Source: LMUY01 sp964235495
Lineage (GTDB): Bacteria > Pseudomonadota > Alphaproteobacteria > Acetobacterales > Acetobacteraceae
Direction: 5' to 3'
Assembly (NCBI GenBank): GCA_964235495.1
Contig: CAXSAX010000010.1
Location: 34,173 to 98,172, forward strand
DNA length: 64,000 bases
This document shows, piece after piece, positions 1 to 8,303 of the stretch. The notes below the pieces were generated by a model that made no database searches, was not told where the DNA came from, and saw nothing but the letters and a program-made list of their open reading frames with translations. Numbering within the stretch: the stretch's first letter is position 1; the number at the start of each line of letters is the position of its first letter. Position numbers and translations under genes: made by a program.

Positions 1-365
1 AGCTGGGCTTCTCCCCCGTCTGGACCTGCGCCGCCTGCCTGGGCCAGATGTCCATGACGCCCGAGACGGCGGAGAAGGCGGCGGTGCTGTTCGACCTCTC
101 GCCCGCCGAGGCGGACCTGCTGGCGCAGGCGCCGTACCGCGGCTCCCTGCCCAGCGTGCCGCCGACCGATCCGCTGATCTACCGCTTCTACGAGCTGATC
201 AGCGTCTATGGCACCACCTGGAAGGAGATGATCCACGAGGAGTTCGGCGACGGCATCATGTCCGCCATCGACTTCGACATGACCCTGGACCGCCAGCCCG
301 ACCAGAAGGGCGACCGGGTGAAGCTGACCATGAGCGGCAAGTTCTTGCCCTACAAGCGCTACTGA
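1..365 (+). CDS. cynS: Cyanate hydratase (cyanase), 3' part
   Basis: Cyanase converts cyanate and bicarbonate to ammonia and CO2 in the cytoplasm; the family is a homodecamer. The open frame enters from the left edge (in frame from base 3), so the N-terminal helix-turn-helix-like domain is missing. The visible part matches the C-terminal catalytic half: YRFYE carries the catalytic Arg and Glu, and GIMSAI carries the catalytic Ser of the E. coli enzyme (Arg96, Glu99, Ser122). The end KFLPYKRY resembles the usual C-terminus. An internal ATG at 48 is not the true start, because the residues before it (WTCAACLGQM) also fit the family. Identification is firm; partners lie outside the window. Confidence 0.95.
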   Translation, partial: LGFSPVWTCAACLGQMSMTPETAEKAAVLFDLSPAEADLLAQAPYRGSLPSVPPTDPLIYRFYELISVYGTTWKEMIHEEFGDGIMSAIDFDMTLDRQPDQKGDRVKLTMSGKFLPYKRY

Positions 366-485
366 CATAACGGAGTCGCCGAGGAAAACCCGTCGTTTTT
401 GTCGTGCCCAGATTCAACCTGTGCGCCTACTTCAAAGCAATACACGCGTCCGGGAGAACAAAGATATCACGTAAGACTTCGTCGC

Positions 486-521
486 TTCCCTTGGGCCGTA
501 GCAGGGTCTGGCCCAAGGGAA
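486..521. repeat. Perfect 12-bp inverted repeat (hairpin)
   Basis: TTCCCTTGGGCC at 486-497 is repeated in reverse complement at 510-521, leaving a 12-base loop. The stem is perfect. It lies in the otherwise gene-free stretch 366-614 between cyanase and an AT-rich small gene, about 120 bases after the cyanase stop. There is no T-run on either side, so it is not a standard terminator. It could be a structured RNA element, a protein-binding palindrome or a relic of a mobile element. I see no convincing gene in 366-614; a 63-codon frame at 399-590 has no recognisable content. Confidence 0.6.
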
Positions 522-614
522 CGCGCTCAATGGGCTATCGTGAAGCCAGTAAACGTCTATGACGCACGACTATGTCGCTCCCAGACTTAGCATGATGTAG
601 TAAGCCTTAAACTT

Positions 615-1151
615 ATGAAATCCCTACAAACCTTGCTTCCATGGCAAACCTCCATCGTTGGGATCGTGGGTTTTTTCGGCGTTACAATAACATTGGTAGT
701 GCAGAACTCCAACGCTGTCCGCCTAGAGGACTACAAGAGAACAGCTGATGCATTGGCAATCAGAATTGCCATTAAATCTGAAATTTTGTCCGCATCAAAG
801 AACTGTAGCAACATAAATCTGCTGCTTGAAAATTCTAATAAAGGTGACGGAGCCGTAGTCAATTTACTCTCCAGAGACACCGTATTTCTCAGGCTTGCTG
901 ACAAGCTAGGACTTCTCTCTGCAACCGAGGTCCAAGCTATATACGACGCATATATAGAGCAGACTAGATGGACGCAAATTATCCAAAGTGTTCTTCAACC
1001 CCTATCTAATTCTCCTGGAATCTACATACTGTCAAATGATCAATACGCTGCCATTACAGATACCTGTAACGGTATAATTTCCCAAAGTCAGAACGCCGTA
1101 AACCAGATAAACGCACATATCCCTAGTAGCTTGCCATCTCTTTCCAGATAG
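615..1151 (+). CDS. Hypothetical membrane-anchored protein
   Basis: I do not recognise this 178-residue protein. It has one hydrophobic segment near the N-terminus (about residues 12-32, IVGIVGFFGVTITLVV in the middle), then a mostly helical polar domain with two cysteines (about residues 63 and 151), which suggests a single-pass protein anchored at the inner membrane with a soluble domain. No clear Shine-Dalgarno sequence precedes the ATG. Base composition is clearly AT-richer than the flanking cyanase and sugar dehydrogenase genes, with many A/T-ending codons, which suggests horizontal acquisition. It stands alone with no operon partner. The frame is long for chance but function is unknown. 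Confidence 0.55.
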   Translation: MKSLQTLLPWQTSIVGIVGFFGVTITLVVQNSNAVRLEDYKRTADALAIRIAIKSEILSASKNCSNINLLLENSNKGDGAVVNLLSRDTVFLRLADKLGLLSATEVQAIYDAYIEQTRWTQIIQSVLQPLSNSPGIYILSNDQYAAITDTCNGIISQSQNAVNQINAHIPSSLPSLSR

Positions 1152-1161
1152 ATTGAAAAGC

Positions 1162-1179
1162 TTTGCCAAAGGCAAGTTT
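1162..1179 (+). terminator. Possible weak terminator
   Basis: A short hairpin (TTGCC, loop AAA, GGCAA) followed by GTTT begins 11 bases after the stop of the AT-rich gene at 615-1151. The stem is only 5 bp and the T-run is short, so this is a weak call based on position. Confidence 0.25.
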
Positions 1180-1351
1180 ACGTTCAGATCGACATCAGAC
1201 GTAAGTGGCTACCCACAAACCGGTCCTGAGCGGGAGGCGTGACGGACTGCTTGAAGCTAAAAGACACACTCAGGTTGCGACATCAGCATGGTGCTCGCCT
1301 GTTTGCCCTTGGTAAGTGATCCTTAGACCATTTGCCCCTATCATGCCCGGC

Positions 1352-2668
1352 ATGAGAATCTCCATCTTCGGGGCAGGCTACGTCGGCGTCGTCGCCAGCG
1401 GCTGTCTCGCCGCCGCCGGACATGAGGTCATCGCGGTCGATGTCTCGCCCGACAAGGTCGCCATGCTCAACCGCGGCCAATCGCCCATCGTGGAAGCCGA
1501 GATCGACGGGCTGATCGCCGCGGGCGTGCGCGACGGCCGGTTGCGCGCGACGGAGGACGCGGCGGCGGCGATCGCCGGGTCCGAGGTCACGTTCATCTCC
1601 GTCGGCACGCCCAGCGCGCCCAACGGCAGCGTCTCGATGGACGCGGTGGACCAGGTCTCCGCCCTGATCGGCCGCGCCCTGCGAGGCAAGGCAGCGCCCC
1701 ACACGATTATCATGCGCTCCACCGTGCCGCCCGGCACGGCGGAGGAGCGCGTCATCCCCATCCTGGAGCGGGAATCCGGCCACCGCCACGGCGAAGGCTT
1801 CAGCTACTACAGCAACCCCGAGTTCCTCCGCGAAGGCACCTCGGTGCGGGACTTCCATGCCCCGCCCTTCACCCTGATCGGCGCGCGGCCCGGCGACGAC
1901 GCACCCGTGCTGCGCGCGCTGTACGCCAGCATCGACGCCCCCGTGCACGTGGCGCCGTATCGCGTGGCCGAGAGCGTGAAATACCTGTCCAACGCCTACC
2001 ACGCGGTCAAGCTCGCCTTTGCCAACGAGGCGGGCCAGGTGCTCGCGGCCTACGGGGTGGACGCGCGCGAGGCGTTCCGGCTGTTCCGCGAGGACCGCGC
2101 CCTGAACGTGTCGCCGGCCTACCTGCGGCCCGGCTTCGCATTCGGCGGCTCCTGCCTGCCCAAGGACACCCGCAGCTTCATCTCCCTCGCCCGCAGCAAG
2201 GACGTGACCGCCCCGCTGCTCGGCAGCCTGCTGCCCAGCAACGCCGCCGTGGTGGAGCGGGTGTACGACGCCATCCTGCGCCAGGGCCGCCAGCGCGTCT
2301 CGCTGTTCGGCCTCGCCTTCAAGCCGGGCACCGACGACCTGCGCGAATCCCCCTTCGTGGTGCTGGCGGAGAAGCTGATCGGCCGCGGCTTCGACCTGCG
2401 CATCTACGACCGCCACGTGCGGGTGGCGCTGCTGATGGGCAGCAACCGCAGCTACATCGACCGCGAAATCCCCCACATCGAGCGGCTGCTGGTGGACGAC
2501 GTGGCCGCAGCGCTGGAGGGCAGCCGCCTCGCCGTCATCGGCCACCTGGGCGCCGAGGACCAGCCGGCGCTGCTGGCGGCACTCGACGGCCACACCGTGT
2601 TCGACCTCGCCAGCATCCCCGCCCTCGAAGCCAAGCCGGGGATCGCCTACCAAGGCGTCTGTTGGTGA
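1352..2668 (+). CDS. Nucleotide-sugar 6-dehydrogenase (GDP-mannose/UDP-glucose type)
   Basis: This NAD-dependent enzyme oxidises a nucleotide sugar twice at C6 to give a uronic acid for polysaccharide synthesis. The N-terminal Rossmann motif GAGYVG sits at residues 6-11, and the catalytic cysteine is in FGGSCLPKD (about residue 260). That motif and the overall length (438 aa) are closer to GDP-mannose dehydrogenase (AlgD) than to UDP-glucose dehydrogenase, but substrate cannot be fixed from sequence. I chose the ATG at 1352 because MRISIFGAG is the usual family start; in-frame GTG 1316 and ATG 1343 are alternatives. It begins an exopolysaccharide cluster, and its stop overlaps the start of the following glycosyltransferase. 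Confidence 0.9.
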   Translation: MRISIFGAGYVGVVASGCLAAAGHEVIAVDVSPDKVAMLNRGQSPIVEAEIDGLIAAGVRDGRLRATEDAAAAIAGSEVTFISVGTPSAPNGSVSMDAVDQVSALIGRALRGKAAPHTIIMRSTVPPGTAEERVIPILERESGHRHGEGFSYYSNPEFLREGTSVRDFHAPPFTLIGARPGDDAPVLRALYASIDAPVHVAPYRVAESVKYLSNAYHAVKLAFANEAGQVLAAYGVDAREAFRLFREDRALNVSPAYLRPGFAFGGSCLPKDTRSFISLARSKDVTAPLLGSLLPSNAAVVERVYDAILRQGRQRVSLFGLAFKPGTDDLRESPFVVLAEKLIGRGFDLRIYDRHVRVALLMGSNRSYIDREIPHIERLLVDDVAAALEGSRLAVIGHLGAEDQPALLAALDGHTVFDLASIPALEAKPGIAYQGVCW

Positions 2669-3891
2669 CCCGGCCGCGCCTGCTCTTCATCAGCCCGCGC
2701 TTCCTGTTCCCGATGGACGAGGGCGGCAAGATCAGGACGGCCAACATCCTGCGCGGCCTCAAGGGCGGCGCGTTCGAGGTGGCGCTGGCCGCCCCCGCCC
2801 CCGCCGACGCGGACCGCTTCCGCGACGACACCGAGGCCGCCTGCGACCGGTTCGTCCCCTGGCCGGCGCAGCCGGTCCCGCGCTGGCGACGCGCGGCGGC
2901 GCTGGCCTCCGCCCTGCCCGTGGGCGTCGCCGTGGACCGCTCGGCGGCGGGGCGGGCGGCCATCGCGGACACGGTCCGGAGCTGGCGGCCCGACCTGGTG
3001 GTGGCCGATTTCCCGCACGCCGCCGTGCTCGACCCCGGCGGCACCGCCTCCGTGATGTTCACCCACAACGTCGAGGCGGAAATCTTCGAGCGCCATGCCG
3101 CCCGCGCCCGCGGCGTGTGGCGGCTCGTCTGGCGTGGCCAGGCCGGCAAGATGCGCCGCTTCGAGGCGGAGGCGCTGCGCCGCTACGACACGGTCATCGC
3201 CGTCTCGGAGCGGGACGCGGACGCGCTGCGGCGGCGCTACCGCCTCCCATCGGTCGCCACGATCGACACCGGCGTCGACCTTGCCTACTTCGCCGCCCTG
3301 CCACCCGCCCGCGTCAGCGCCGACACGGTCGCCTTCACCGGCGTCATGGACTCGCCCGCCAACATGGACGCCATCGCCTTCCTGATGGACGCCGTGTGGC
3401 CGCTGGTCGCCGCCGCCCGCCCGGACGCCCGCGCCCTGATCGTCGGCCGGAACCCGCCCGCCTCCCTGCAAGCCGCCGCCAAGGCCAAAAACCTACCCTG
3501 GCGCTTCACCGGCGCCGTGCCCGACATCCGCCCCCACATGGCGCAGGCGGACGTGGCCGTCATCCCGCTGCGGGTCGGCAGCGGCACCCGGATCAAGGCG
3601 TTCGAGGCGATGGCGATGGGCCGCCCCGTCGTCGCCACCCGCATCGGCATTGAGGGGCTCGACATCGAGCCCGGCCGGCACTTCCTCCAGGCCGACGACC
3701 CGGCGGCGTTCGCCGGCGCGATCCTGCGGCTGCTGGACGACCCGGCGTTGCGCGCCAGCCTGGTCGCCGCCGCGAGGGCGCGGCTGGAGCAGCGCTTCTC
3801 CTGGGGCGTCGTCGCCCGCCAGTTCGAGGCGATCTGCCTCGACACCCTGGCCCGCAGCCCGGCGGCGGCGAACCAGCGCGTCCATGCGTGA
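2665..3891 (+). CDS. Glycosyltransferase family 4 (GT-B)
   Basis: Predicted cytoplasmic retaining glycosyltransferase acting on a lipid-linked or growing polysaccharide. It has two Rossmann-like halves: the N-terminal half begins LLFISPRFLFPMDEG, and the C-terminal GT4 domain contains VIPLRVGSGTRIKAFEAM with the conserved Glu, followed by GRPVVATRIGIEG. About 408 residues, normal for the family. The start is GTG 2665, which overlaps the TGA of the upstream dehydrogenase (GTGA); a TTG one codon earlier is possible. The N-terminal pattern resembles the glycosyltransferases associated with PEP-CTERM/exosortase-type exopolysaccharide loci, but no exosortase is in this window. Substrate unknown. 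Confidence 0.88.
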   Translation: MTRPRLLFISPRFLFPMDEGGKIRTANILRGLKGGAFEVALAAPAPADADRFRDDTEAACDRFVPWPAQPVPRWRRAAALASALPVGVAVDRSAAGRAAIADTVRSWRPDLVVADFPHAAVLDPGGTASVMFTHNVEAEIFERHAARARGVWRLVWRGQAGKMRRFEAEALRRYDTVIAVSERDADALRRRYRLPSVATIDTGVDLAYFAALPPARVSADTVAFTGVMDSPANMDAIAFLMDAVWPLVAAARPDARALIVGRNPPASLQAAAKAKNLPWRFTGAVPDIRPHMAQADVAVIPLRVGSGTRIKAFEAMAMGRPVVATRIGIEGLDIEPGRHFLQADDPAAFAGAILRLLDDPALRASLVAAARARLEQRFSWGVVARQFEAICLDTLARSPAAANQRVHA

Positions 3892-4960
3892 GATCAAGCC
3901 GCTGACCTCGCTGCGCGGCGTCGCCGCCCTGGCCGTGGTGATGCAGCATTTCTCCGCCACGGCGCAGCAGCACTGCCGGGTCACCATCCCGTCGCTGGTG
4001 CCGCACGGCTACATCGCGGTGGACCTGTTCTTCGCCCTCAGCGGCTTCATCATGGCCTACACCTACGCCGCCGCGTTCGAGGCGGACGGCTTGCGGCCGT
4101 TCCCGGGGTTCCTGGCCCGCCGGGTCGCCCGGGTCGCGCCGCTCAACCTGGCCGTGCTCGCCGGGCTGGCCGTGGCCGGCGGGGCCAGCGTCCTGCTGCT
4201 CGGGCGCAACATCTTCTTCGACAGCCCCGACCCGGCCTACGACTTCGCGGCCAACGCGCTGATGCTGCAAGGCCTCGGCATCGGGACCAACCTCAACGGC
4301 CCCTCCTGGTCGATCAGCACCGAGTTCACGGCCTACCTCGCCTTTCCGCTGTTCGTGGCGGGCGTCCGCGGCCGCGCCGGCGCCGGCGTGCTGCTGGCCG
4401 CCTCGGTCGCCGCGGTGTGCCTGCTCGCCACCCGGCAGCCCCGGCTGGCGATGGACACCGCCACGCCGGCGGCGGCCCTGCTACGCTGCTTCGCCGAGTT
4501 CGCCATGGGCATGGCCGCCTGCCGCGCCACGGGGAGCCGCCGGGCCGCCGCCTGGCTCGGGCGGGACGGCGCGGCCTTCGGGCTGGCCGCCGCCTGCCTG
4601 GCCGCCATGGCGCTGCGGGTGGACCTGCCAGCCGTGCTGCTGTTCCCCGCGCTCATCGCCGCCCTCGCGTGCAACCGGGGCCGCATGGCGTCCGCCCTGT
4701 CCGCGCGGCCGCTGCATGGGCTCGGCCTGGCGTCGTACTCGCTCTACCTCATCCACGGCCCGTTCCGCCCGCTGGAGCTGATGGCGCTGCAGGCGCTGCA
4801 CCCCGTCCCGCTGGGCGCCGCGGGGGCGCTGGCCTTCGCGCTGGCGGGGTCGCTGTCCGTCGTGCCGTTCGCCTGGGCCACCCACCGCTTTGTCGAGCAA
4901 CCGGGCCGCCGCCTCGCGCAGAGGGTGCTGCTGGGCCGGCCCATGGCCTCGGCCCGGTAA
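3884..4960 (+). CDS. Acyltransferase family 3 membrane protein (OafA/YrhL type)
   Basis: Integral membrane O-acyltransferase, probably decorating the exopolysaccharide made by the neighbouring genes with acetyl or similar groups. The protein (358 aa) starts EIKPLTSLRGVAALAVVMQH with the family's typical first helix and His, continues with DLFFALSGFIMAYTY and NGPSWSISTEF, and has about ten hydrophobic segments. It ends with YSLYLIH and the RFVEQPGRR motif of the family. The ATG at 3884 overlaps the last 8 bases of the upstream glycosyltransferase, which supports translational coupling. A longer frame starting at 3650 only runs inside the previous gene and is not used. Confidence 0.9.
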   Translation: MREIKPLTSLRGVAALAVVMQHFSATAQQHCRVTIPSLVPHGYIAVDLFFALSGFIMAYTYAAAFEADGLRPFPGFLARRVARVAPLNLAVLAGLAVAGGASVLLLGRNIFFDSPDPAYDFAANALMLQGLGIGTNLNGPSWSISTEFTAYLAFPLFVAGVRGRAGAGVLLAASVAAVCLLATRQPRLAMDTATPAAALLRCFAEFAMGMAACRATGSRRAAAWLGRDGAAFGLAAACLAAMALRVDLPAVLLFPALIAALACNRGRMASALSARPLHGLGLASYSLYLIHGPFRPLELMALQALHPVPLGAAGALAFALAGSLSVVPFAWATHRFVEQPGRRLAQRVLLGRPMASAR

Positions 4961-5033
4961 GGCCACCGACCCGCCGCATTGATGCCGTGATCGCCCGTAT
5001 GATGCAGATTATACGATGAGGAGTTGCCCCACC

Positions 5034-6086
5034 ATGCGGATCGCCCAGGTTGCCCCGCTTCACGAAGCGGTTCCCCCCAAGCTGTATGGCGGCACGGAGC
5101 GGGTCGTCAGCTTCCTCACCGAGGAGCTGGTCGCCATGGGCCACGATGTCACCTTGTTCGCCAGCGGCGACAGCGTGACCTCCGCCAAGCTCGAACCCAT
5201 CTGGCCCCGCGCCCTGCGGCTCGACCCGGCGATCCGCGACCCGATCGCGCCGCACATGCTGCTGATGGAGGCGGTGCGGCGGCGCGCGGAGGAGTTCGAC
5301 GTGCTGCACTTCCACATGGACTACTGGTCGTTCAGCCTGTTCGGCCGCCAGCGCACGCCGTTCGTCACCACCCTGCACGGCCGGCTGGACCTGCCGGAGC
5401 TGCAGCCGGTGTTCGACATGTTCCCCAACGCCCCCGTGGTGTCCATCTCCGACAGCCAGCGCCGCCCGCTGCCGCAGGCGAACTACGCCGGCACCGTGCT
5501 GCACGGCCTGCCGGAGAAGCTGCTGACCCCGCAAGGCGAGCCGCAGGGATACCTCGCCTTCCTCGGCCGCATCGCCCCGGAGAAGTGCCCGGACCGCGCC
5601 ATCCGCATCGCCCAGGCTGCCGGCCTGCCGATCAAGCTCGCCGCCAAGGTCGATGTCGCGGACAAGGTGTATTTCGAGCAGAACATCCGCCCCTTGCTCG
5701 ACGGACCCGGCGTCGAGATGATCGGCGAGATCAACGACCAGCAGAAGCCCGGCTTCCTCTCCGGCGCCACTGCCCTGCTGATGCCGATCGACTGGCCGGA
5801 GCCGTTCGGCCTGGTGATGATCGAGGCGATGGCCTGCGGCACCCCGGTGATCGCGTTCAACCGCGGCTCCGTGCCGGAGATCGTGGAGGACGGCGTGACC
5901 GGCTTCATCGTGGAGGACATCCAGAGCGCCGTCGCCGCCGTGGCCCGCCTGCACACGCTCGACCGCGCCCAGGTCCGCCGCCGCTTCGAGCAGCGGTTCA
6001 CCGCCCGGCGCATGGCGAAGGACTACCTGTCCGTGTACCGCTCGCTGGCCGGCGAGGCCCGCTCGGTGCTGCGCGCGATCCGGTAG
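5034..6086 (+). CDS. Glycosyltransferase family 4
   Basis: GT-B glycosyltransferase of 350 residues. The N-terminus reads MRIAQVAPLHEAVPPKLYGG, with the KxYGGTE loop seen in many bacterial GT4 enzymes. The C-terminal half has FLGRIAPEK, then WPEPFGLVMIEAMACGTPVI containing the EX7E region, then GSVPEIVEDGVTGF. The start at 5034 is preceded by GAGGAG at 5018-5023, about 10 bases upstream, so it is preferred over the ATG at 5016. It lies 73 bases after the acyltransferase and may have its own promoter. Proteins like this often build trehalose, sucrose-like or envelope glycans; the acceptor cannot be told. Confidence 0.88.
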   Translation: MRIAQVAPLHEAVPPKLYGGTERVVSFLTEELVAMGHDVTLFASGDSVTSAKLEPIWPRALRLDPAIRDPIAPHMLLMEAVRRRAEEFDVLHFHMDYWSFSLFGRQRTPFVTTLHGRLDLPELQPVFDMFPNAPVVSISDSQRRPLPQANYAGTVLHGLPEKLLTPQGEPQGYLAFLGRIAPEKCPDRAIRIAQAAGLPIKLAAKVDVADKVYFEQNIRPLLDGPGVEMIGEINDQQKPGFLSGATALLMPIDWPEPFGLVMIEAMACGTPVIAFNRGSVPEIVEDGVTGFIVEDIQSAVAAVARLHTLDRAQVRRRFEQRFTARRMAKDYLSVYRSLAGEARSVLRAIR

Positions 6087-6115
6087 CCGGCCCCAAAGCT
6101 GCGCCTGTCCTGCTC

Positions 6116-6146
6116 CCCGCCCTTCCGCGCTTGCGGAGGGGGCGGG
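6116..6146. terminator. GC-rich hairpin after glycosyltransferase gene
   Basis: A strong imperfect hairpin (CCGC/GCGG around loop GCTT, extended by CCC/GGG pairs) lies about 30 bases after the stop at 6086. No T-run follows, so intrinsic termination is uncertain. The rest of 6087-6399 holds no gene that I can support; it should contain the promoter of the kdp operon. Confidence 0.4.
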
Positions 6147-6399
6147 CGCCGCAGCGGCCGCCCTGCGGCATTGTGCAGCCCCCGCTGCTGCGCGCTCTGT
6201 GGCGCCGCCAGGGAAGCGAGTGGCCTGCGCAGCGTCAGTGCCACCATGGACCTGCCCGCCCAACAGCATTCGGGTGGGCGGCCAGGGTTACGGCCTTTAT
6301 GCCGGCTTTATTCCCTGCGTCGGATTTCAGATGACAGCTTTATGCCCCGCGGGGGTAAGGATGTGAGCCGGGCAACCCCCGACTGCACTAAGGTGACTC

Positions 6400-6483
6400 A
6401 TGTCCGATATCCTCATCATCGTCCTCGGCACCGGGGGCATCCTGCTCATGGCGGCCTACGCCGCCCTGTGCGAGCGGATCTAG
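6400..6483 (+). CDS. Small membrane peptide ahead of kdpF
   Basis: A 27-codon frame starts at ATG 6400 after AAGGTGA (a fair Shine-Dalgarno, about 5 bases away) and stops 4 bases before kdpF. The product is one hydrophobic helix (ILIIVLGTGGILLMAAYAAL) ending in CERI. From memory, short ORFs ending in an acidic and a basic residue after Cys occur at the same place in other alphaproteobacterial kdp operons; I could not check this. The placement suggests an extra small subunit or assembly peptide of the Kdp complex, or a translation leader for kdpF. It is below the size most gene finders report. Confidence 0.6.
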   Translation: MSDILIIVLGTGGILLMAAYAALCERI

Positions 6484-6487
6484 CGCC

Positions 6488-6574
6488 ATGCTGGACCTCT
6501 ATCTCGGCGGCGCGGTCGCGGCCGGGCTGCTGATCTACCTGGTCTGGGCGCTGGTCCGGCCGGAGGATTTCTAG
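6488..6574 (+). CDS. kdpF: KdpF, small subunit of the K+-transporting ATPase
   Basis: A 28-residue single-span peptide (MLDLYLGGAVAAGLLIYLVW, then ALVRPEDF). It has the KdpF pattern: one membrane helix followed by a short tail ending in an acidic residue and Phe. In E. coli KdpF stabilises the KdpABC complex. The TAG stop at 6572-6574 directly abuts the GTG start of kdpA, so the two are surely co-translated. Position, size and ending make the call firm despite the small size. Confidence 0.9.
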   Translation: MLDLYLGGAVAAGLLIYLVWALVRPEDF

Positions 6575-8284
6575 GTGACGCTGATCGGCTGGCTGCAAAT
6601 CTCGCTGGTGCTGACGCTCGTCTTCGTCTGCGCGGTCCCCCTCGGGCGATACATCGCCGCCGTCGTGGGCGGCGGGCACACCGTCCTTTCTCCCGTGCTC
6701 GGCCCGGTCGAGCGCGGCTTCTACGCCCTGGCCGGGGTGGACCCGGCGCGCGGCATGGGCTGGCGCACGTACGCCACGGCGCTGATCGTGTTGCAGGCGG
6801 TGCACTTCCTGGTGCTCTACCTCATGCTGCGCTTCCAGGACGTGCTGCCGCTCAACCCGCAGCATCTCGACGGCCTCGCGCCGCGGCTTGCCTTCAACAC
6901 CGCCATCTCCTTCGTCACCAACACCAACTGGCAGGCCTACGGCGGCGAGACCGCGATGTCGTACGGCAGCCAGATGTGGGGCCTCACCGTCCACAACTTC
7001 CTCTCCGCCGCCACCGGCATCGCCGCCGCGGTCGCCGTGGCCCGCGCCTTCGCGGCCGGCGAGGTCAAGCTGCTCGGCAATTTCTGGGCCGACCTTACCC
7101 GCATCACGCTCTACGTGCTGCTGCCGCTGGTGATCCTGTACACCGTGTTCCTGATCCTGAGCGGCGTGCCGCAGACGCTGGCCGCCTCCGTGGACGCCAC
7201 CACGCTGGAGGGCGCCAAGCAGACCATCGCCCGCGGCCCGGTGGCGTTCCAGGAAGCCATCAAGCTGATCGGCACCAACGGCGGTGGCTTCTTCAACGCC
7301 AACTCCGCCCACCCGTTCGAGAACCCGACCGCGCTGACCAACGTCATCGAGACCTGGTCCGAGATCGTCATCCCGTTCTCGCTGGCCGTCATGTTCGGCG
7401 AGGTCGTGGGCGACCGGAAGCAGGGCTTCGCGCTGTTCTGGGTCATGGCCATCCTGATGGTCGCCTTTGTGGTGTGCTGCTACGCCGCCGAGGCGCCCGG
7501 CAACCCGCTGCTCACCGCGCTGGGCATCGACCCGGCGATGGGCAACATGGAAGGCAAGGAGGTACGCTTCGGCACCGCCATGTCCTCCCTGTTCGCCGTC
7601 ACCACCTCGGCCACGTCGGACGGCGCGGTGATCGCCATGCATGACAGCTTCACCCCGCTCGGCGGCATGGTGCCGATGTTCCTGATCCAGCTGGGCGAGA
7701 TCGTGCCCGGCGGCGTCGGCTCCGGCCTCTACGGCATCATCGTGTTCGCCCTGCTGGCGGTGTTCGTGGCCGGGCTAATGGTCGGGCGCACCCCGGAGTA
7801 CCTCGGCAAGAAGGTGCAGGCGCGCGAGATCAAGCTGGCCATGCTGGCGGTGCTGATCCTGCCGCTGTGCATCCTGAGCGGCACCGCGCTGGCGCTGACC
7901 AGCGAGTCCGGCCTCGGTTCGCTGGCCAACACCGGGCCGCACGGGCTGAGCGAGATGCTTTACGCCTGGACCAGCGCCACGGGCAACAACGGCAGCGCCT
8001 TCGCCGGCCTGTCCGCGGACACGCCGCTGCTGGACTACGGCCTGGGCGCCGCCATGCTGCTGGGCCGCTTCGCCTTCCTGGTCCCGGTGCTGGCGATCGC
8101 CGGGTCGGTGGCGGGCAAGCCGAAGCTGGCGCCCAGCGCGGGCACCTTCCCGACCGACGGGCCGCTGTTCATCGGCCTGCTGATCGGCGTGATCCTCATC
8201 CTGGGCGGCCTGCAATTCTTGCCGGCCTTCTCGCTCGGGCCGTTGGCGGAGCACTTCTCGCTGCTCGCCGGCACGACCTACTGA
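6575..8284 (+). CDS. kdpA: K+-transporting ATPase subunit A
   Basis: KdpA is the K+-binding and translocating inner-membrane subunit of the high-affinity Kdp pump. The 569-residue length is normal. The pore-loop signatures are visible: SFVTNTNWQAYGGE (about residue 110), GTNGGGFFNANSAHPFENP (about residue 232), the TSATSDGAV loop (about 345) and the ATGNNGSAFAG loop (about 466), each built around a selectivity-filter glycine. The start is a GTG immediately after the kdpF stop. It is followed by kdpB after 19 bases, with AGGA as ribosome site for kdpB. Confidence 0.97.
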   Translation: MTLIGWLQISLVLTLVFVCAVPLGRYIAAVVGGGHTVLSPVLGPVERGFYALAGVDPARGMGWRTYATALIVLQAVHFLVLYLMLRFQDVLPLNPQHLDGLAPRLAFNTAISFVTNTNWQAYGGETAMSYGSQMWGLTVHNFLSAATGIAAAVAVARAFAAGEVKLLGNFWADLTRITLYVLLPLVILYTVFLILSGVPQTLAASVDATTLEGAKQTIARGPVAFQEAIKLIGTNGGGFFNANSAHPFENPTALTNVIETWSEIVIPFSLAVMFGEVVGDRKQGFALFWVMAILMVAFVVCCYAAEAPGNPLLTALGIDPAMGNMEGKEVRFGTAMSSLFAVTTSATSDGAVIAMHDSFTPLGGMVPMFLIQLGEIVPGGVGSGLYGIIVFALLAVFVAGLMVGRTPEYLGKKVQAREIKLAMLAVLILPLCILSGTALALTSESGLGSLANTGPHGLSEMLYAWTSATGNNGSAFAGLSADTPLLDYGLGAAMLLGRFAFLVPVLAIAGSVAGKPKLAPSAGTFPTDGPLFIGLLIGVILILGGLQFLPAFSLGPLAEHFSLLAGTTY

Positions 8285-8303
8285 CCTTAGGACGATCCTG
8301 ACC

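Noticed and set aside
399..590. 63-codon plus-strand frame after cyanase
   Set aside because: No ribosome site, no domain, and it spans the 12-bp hairpin; weak coding support.
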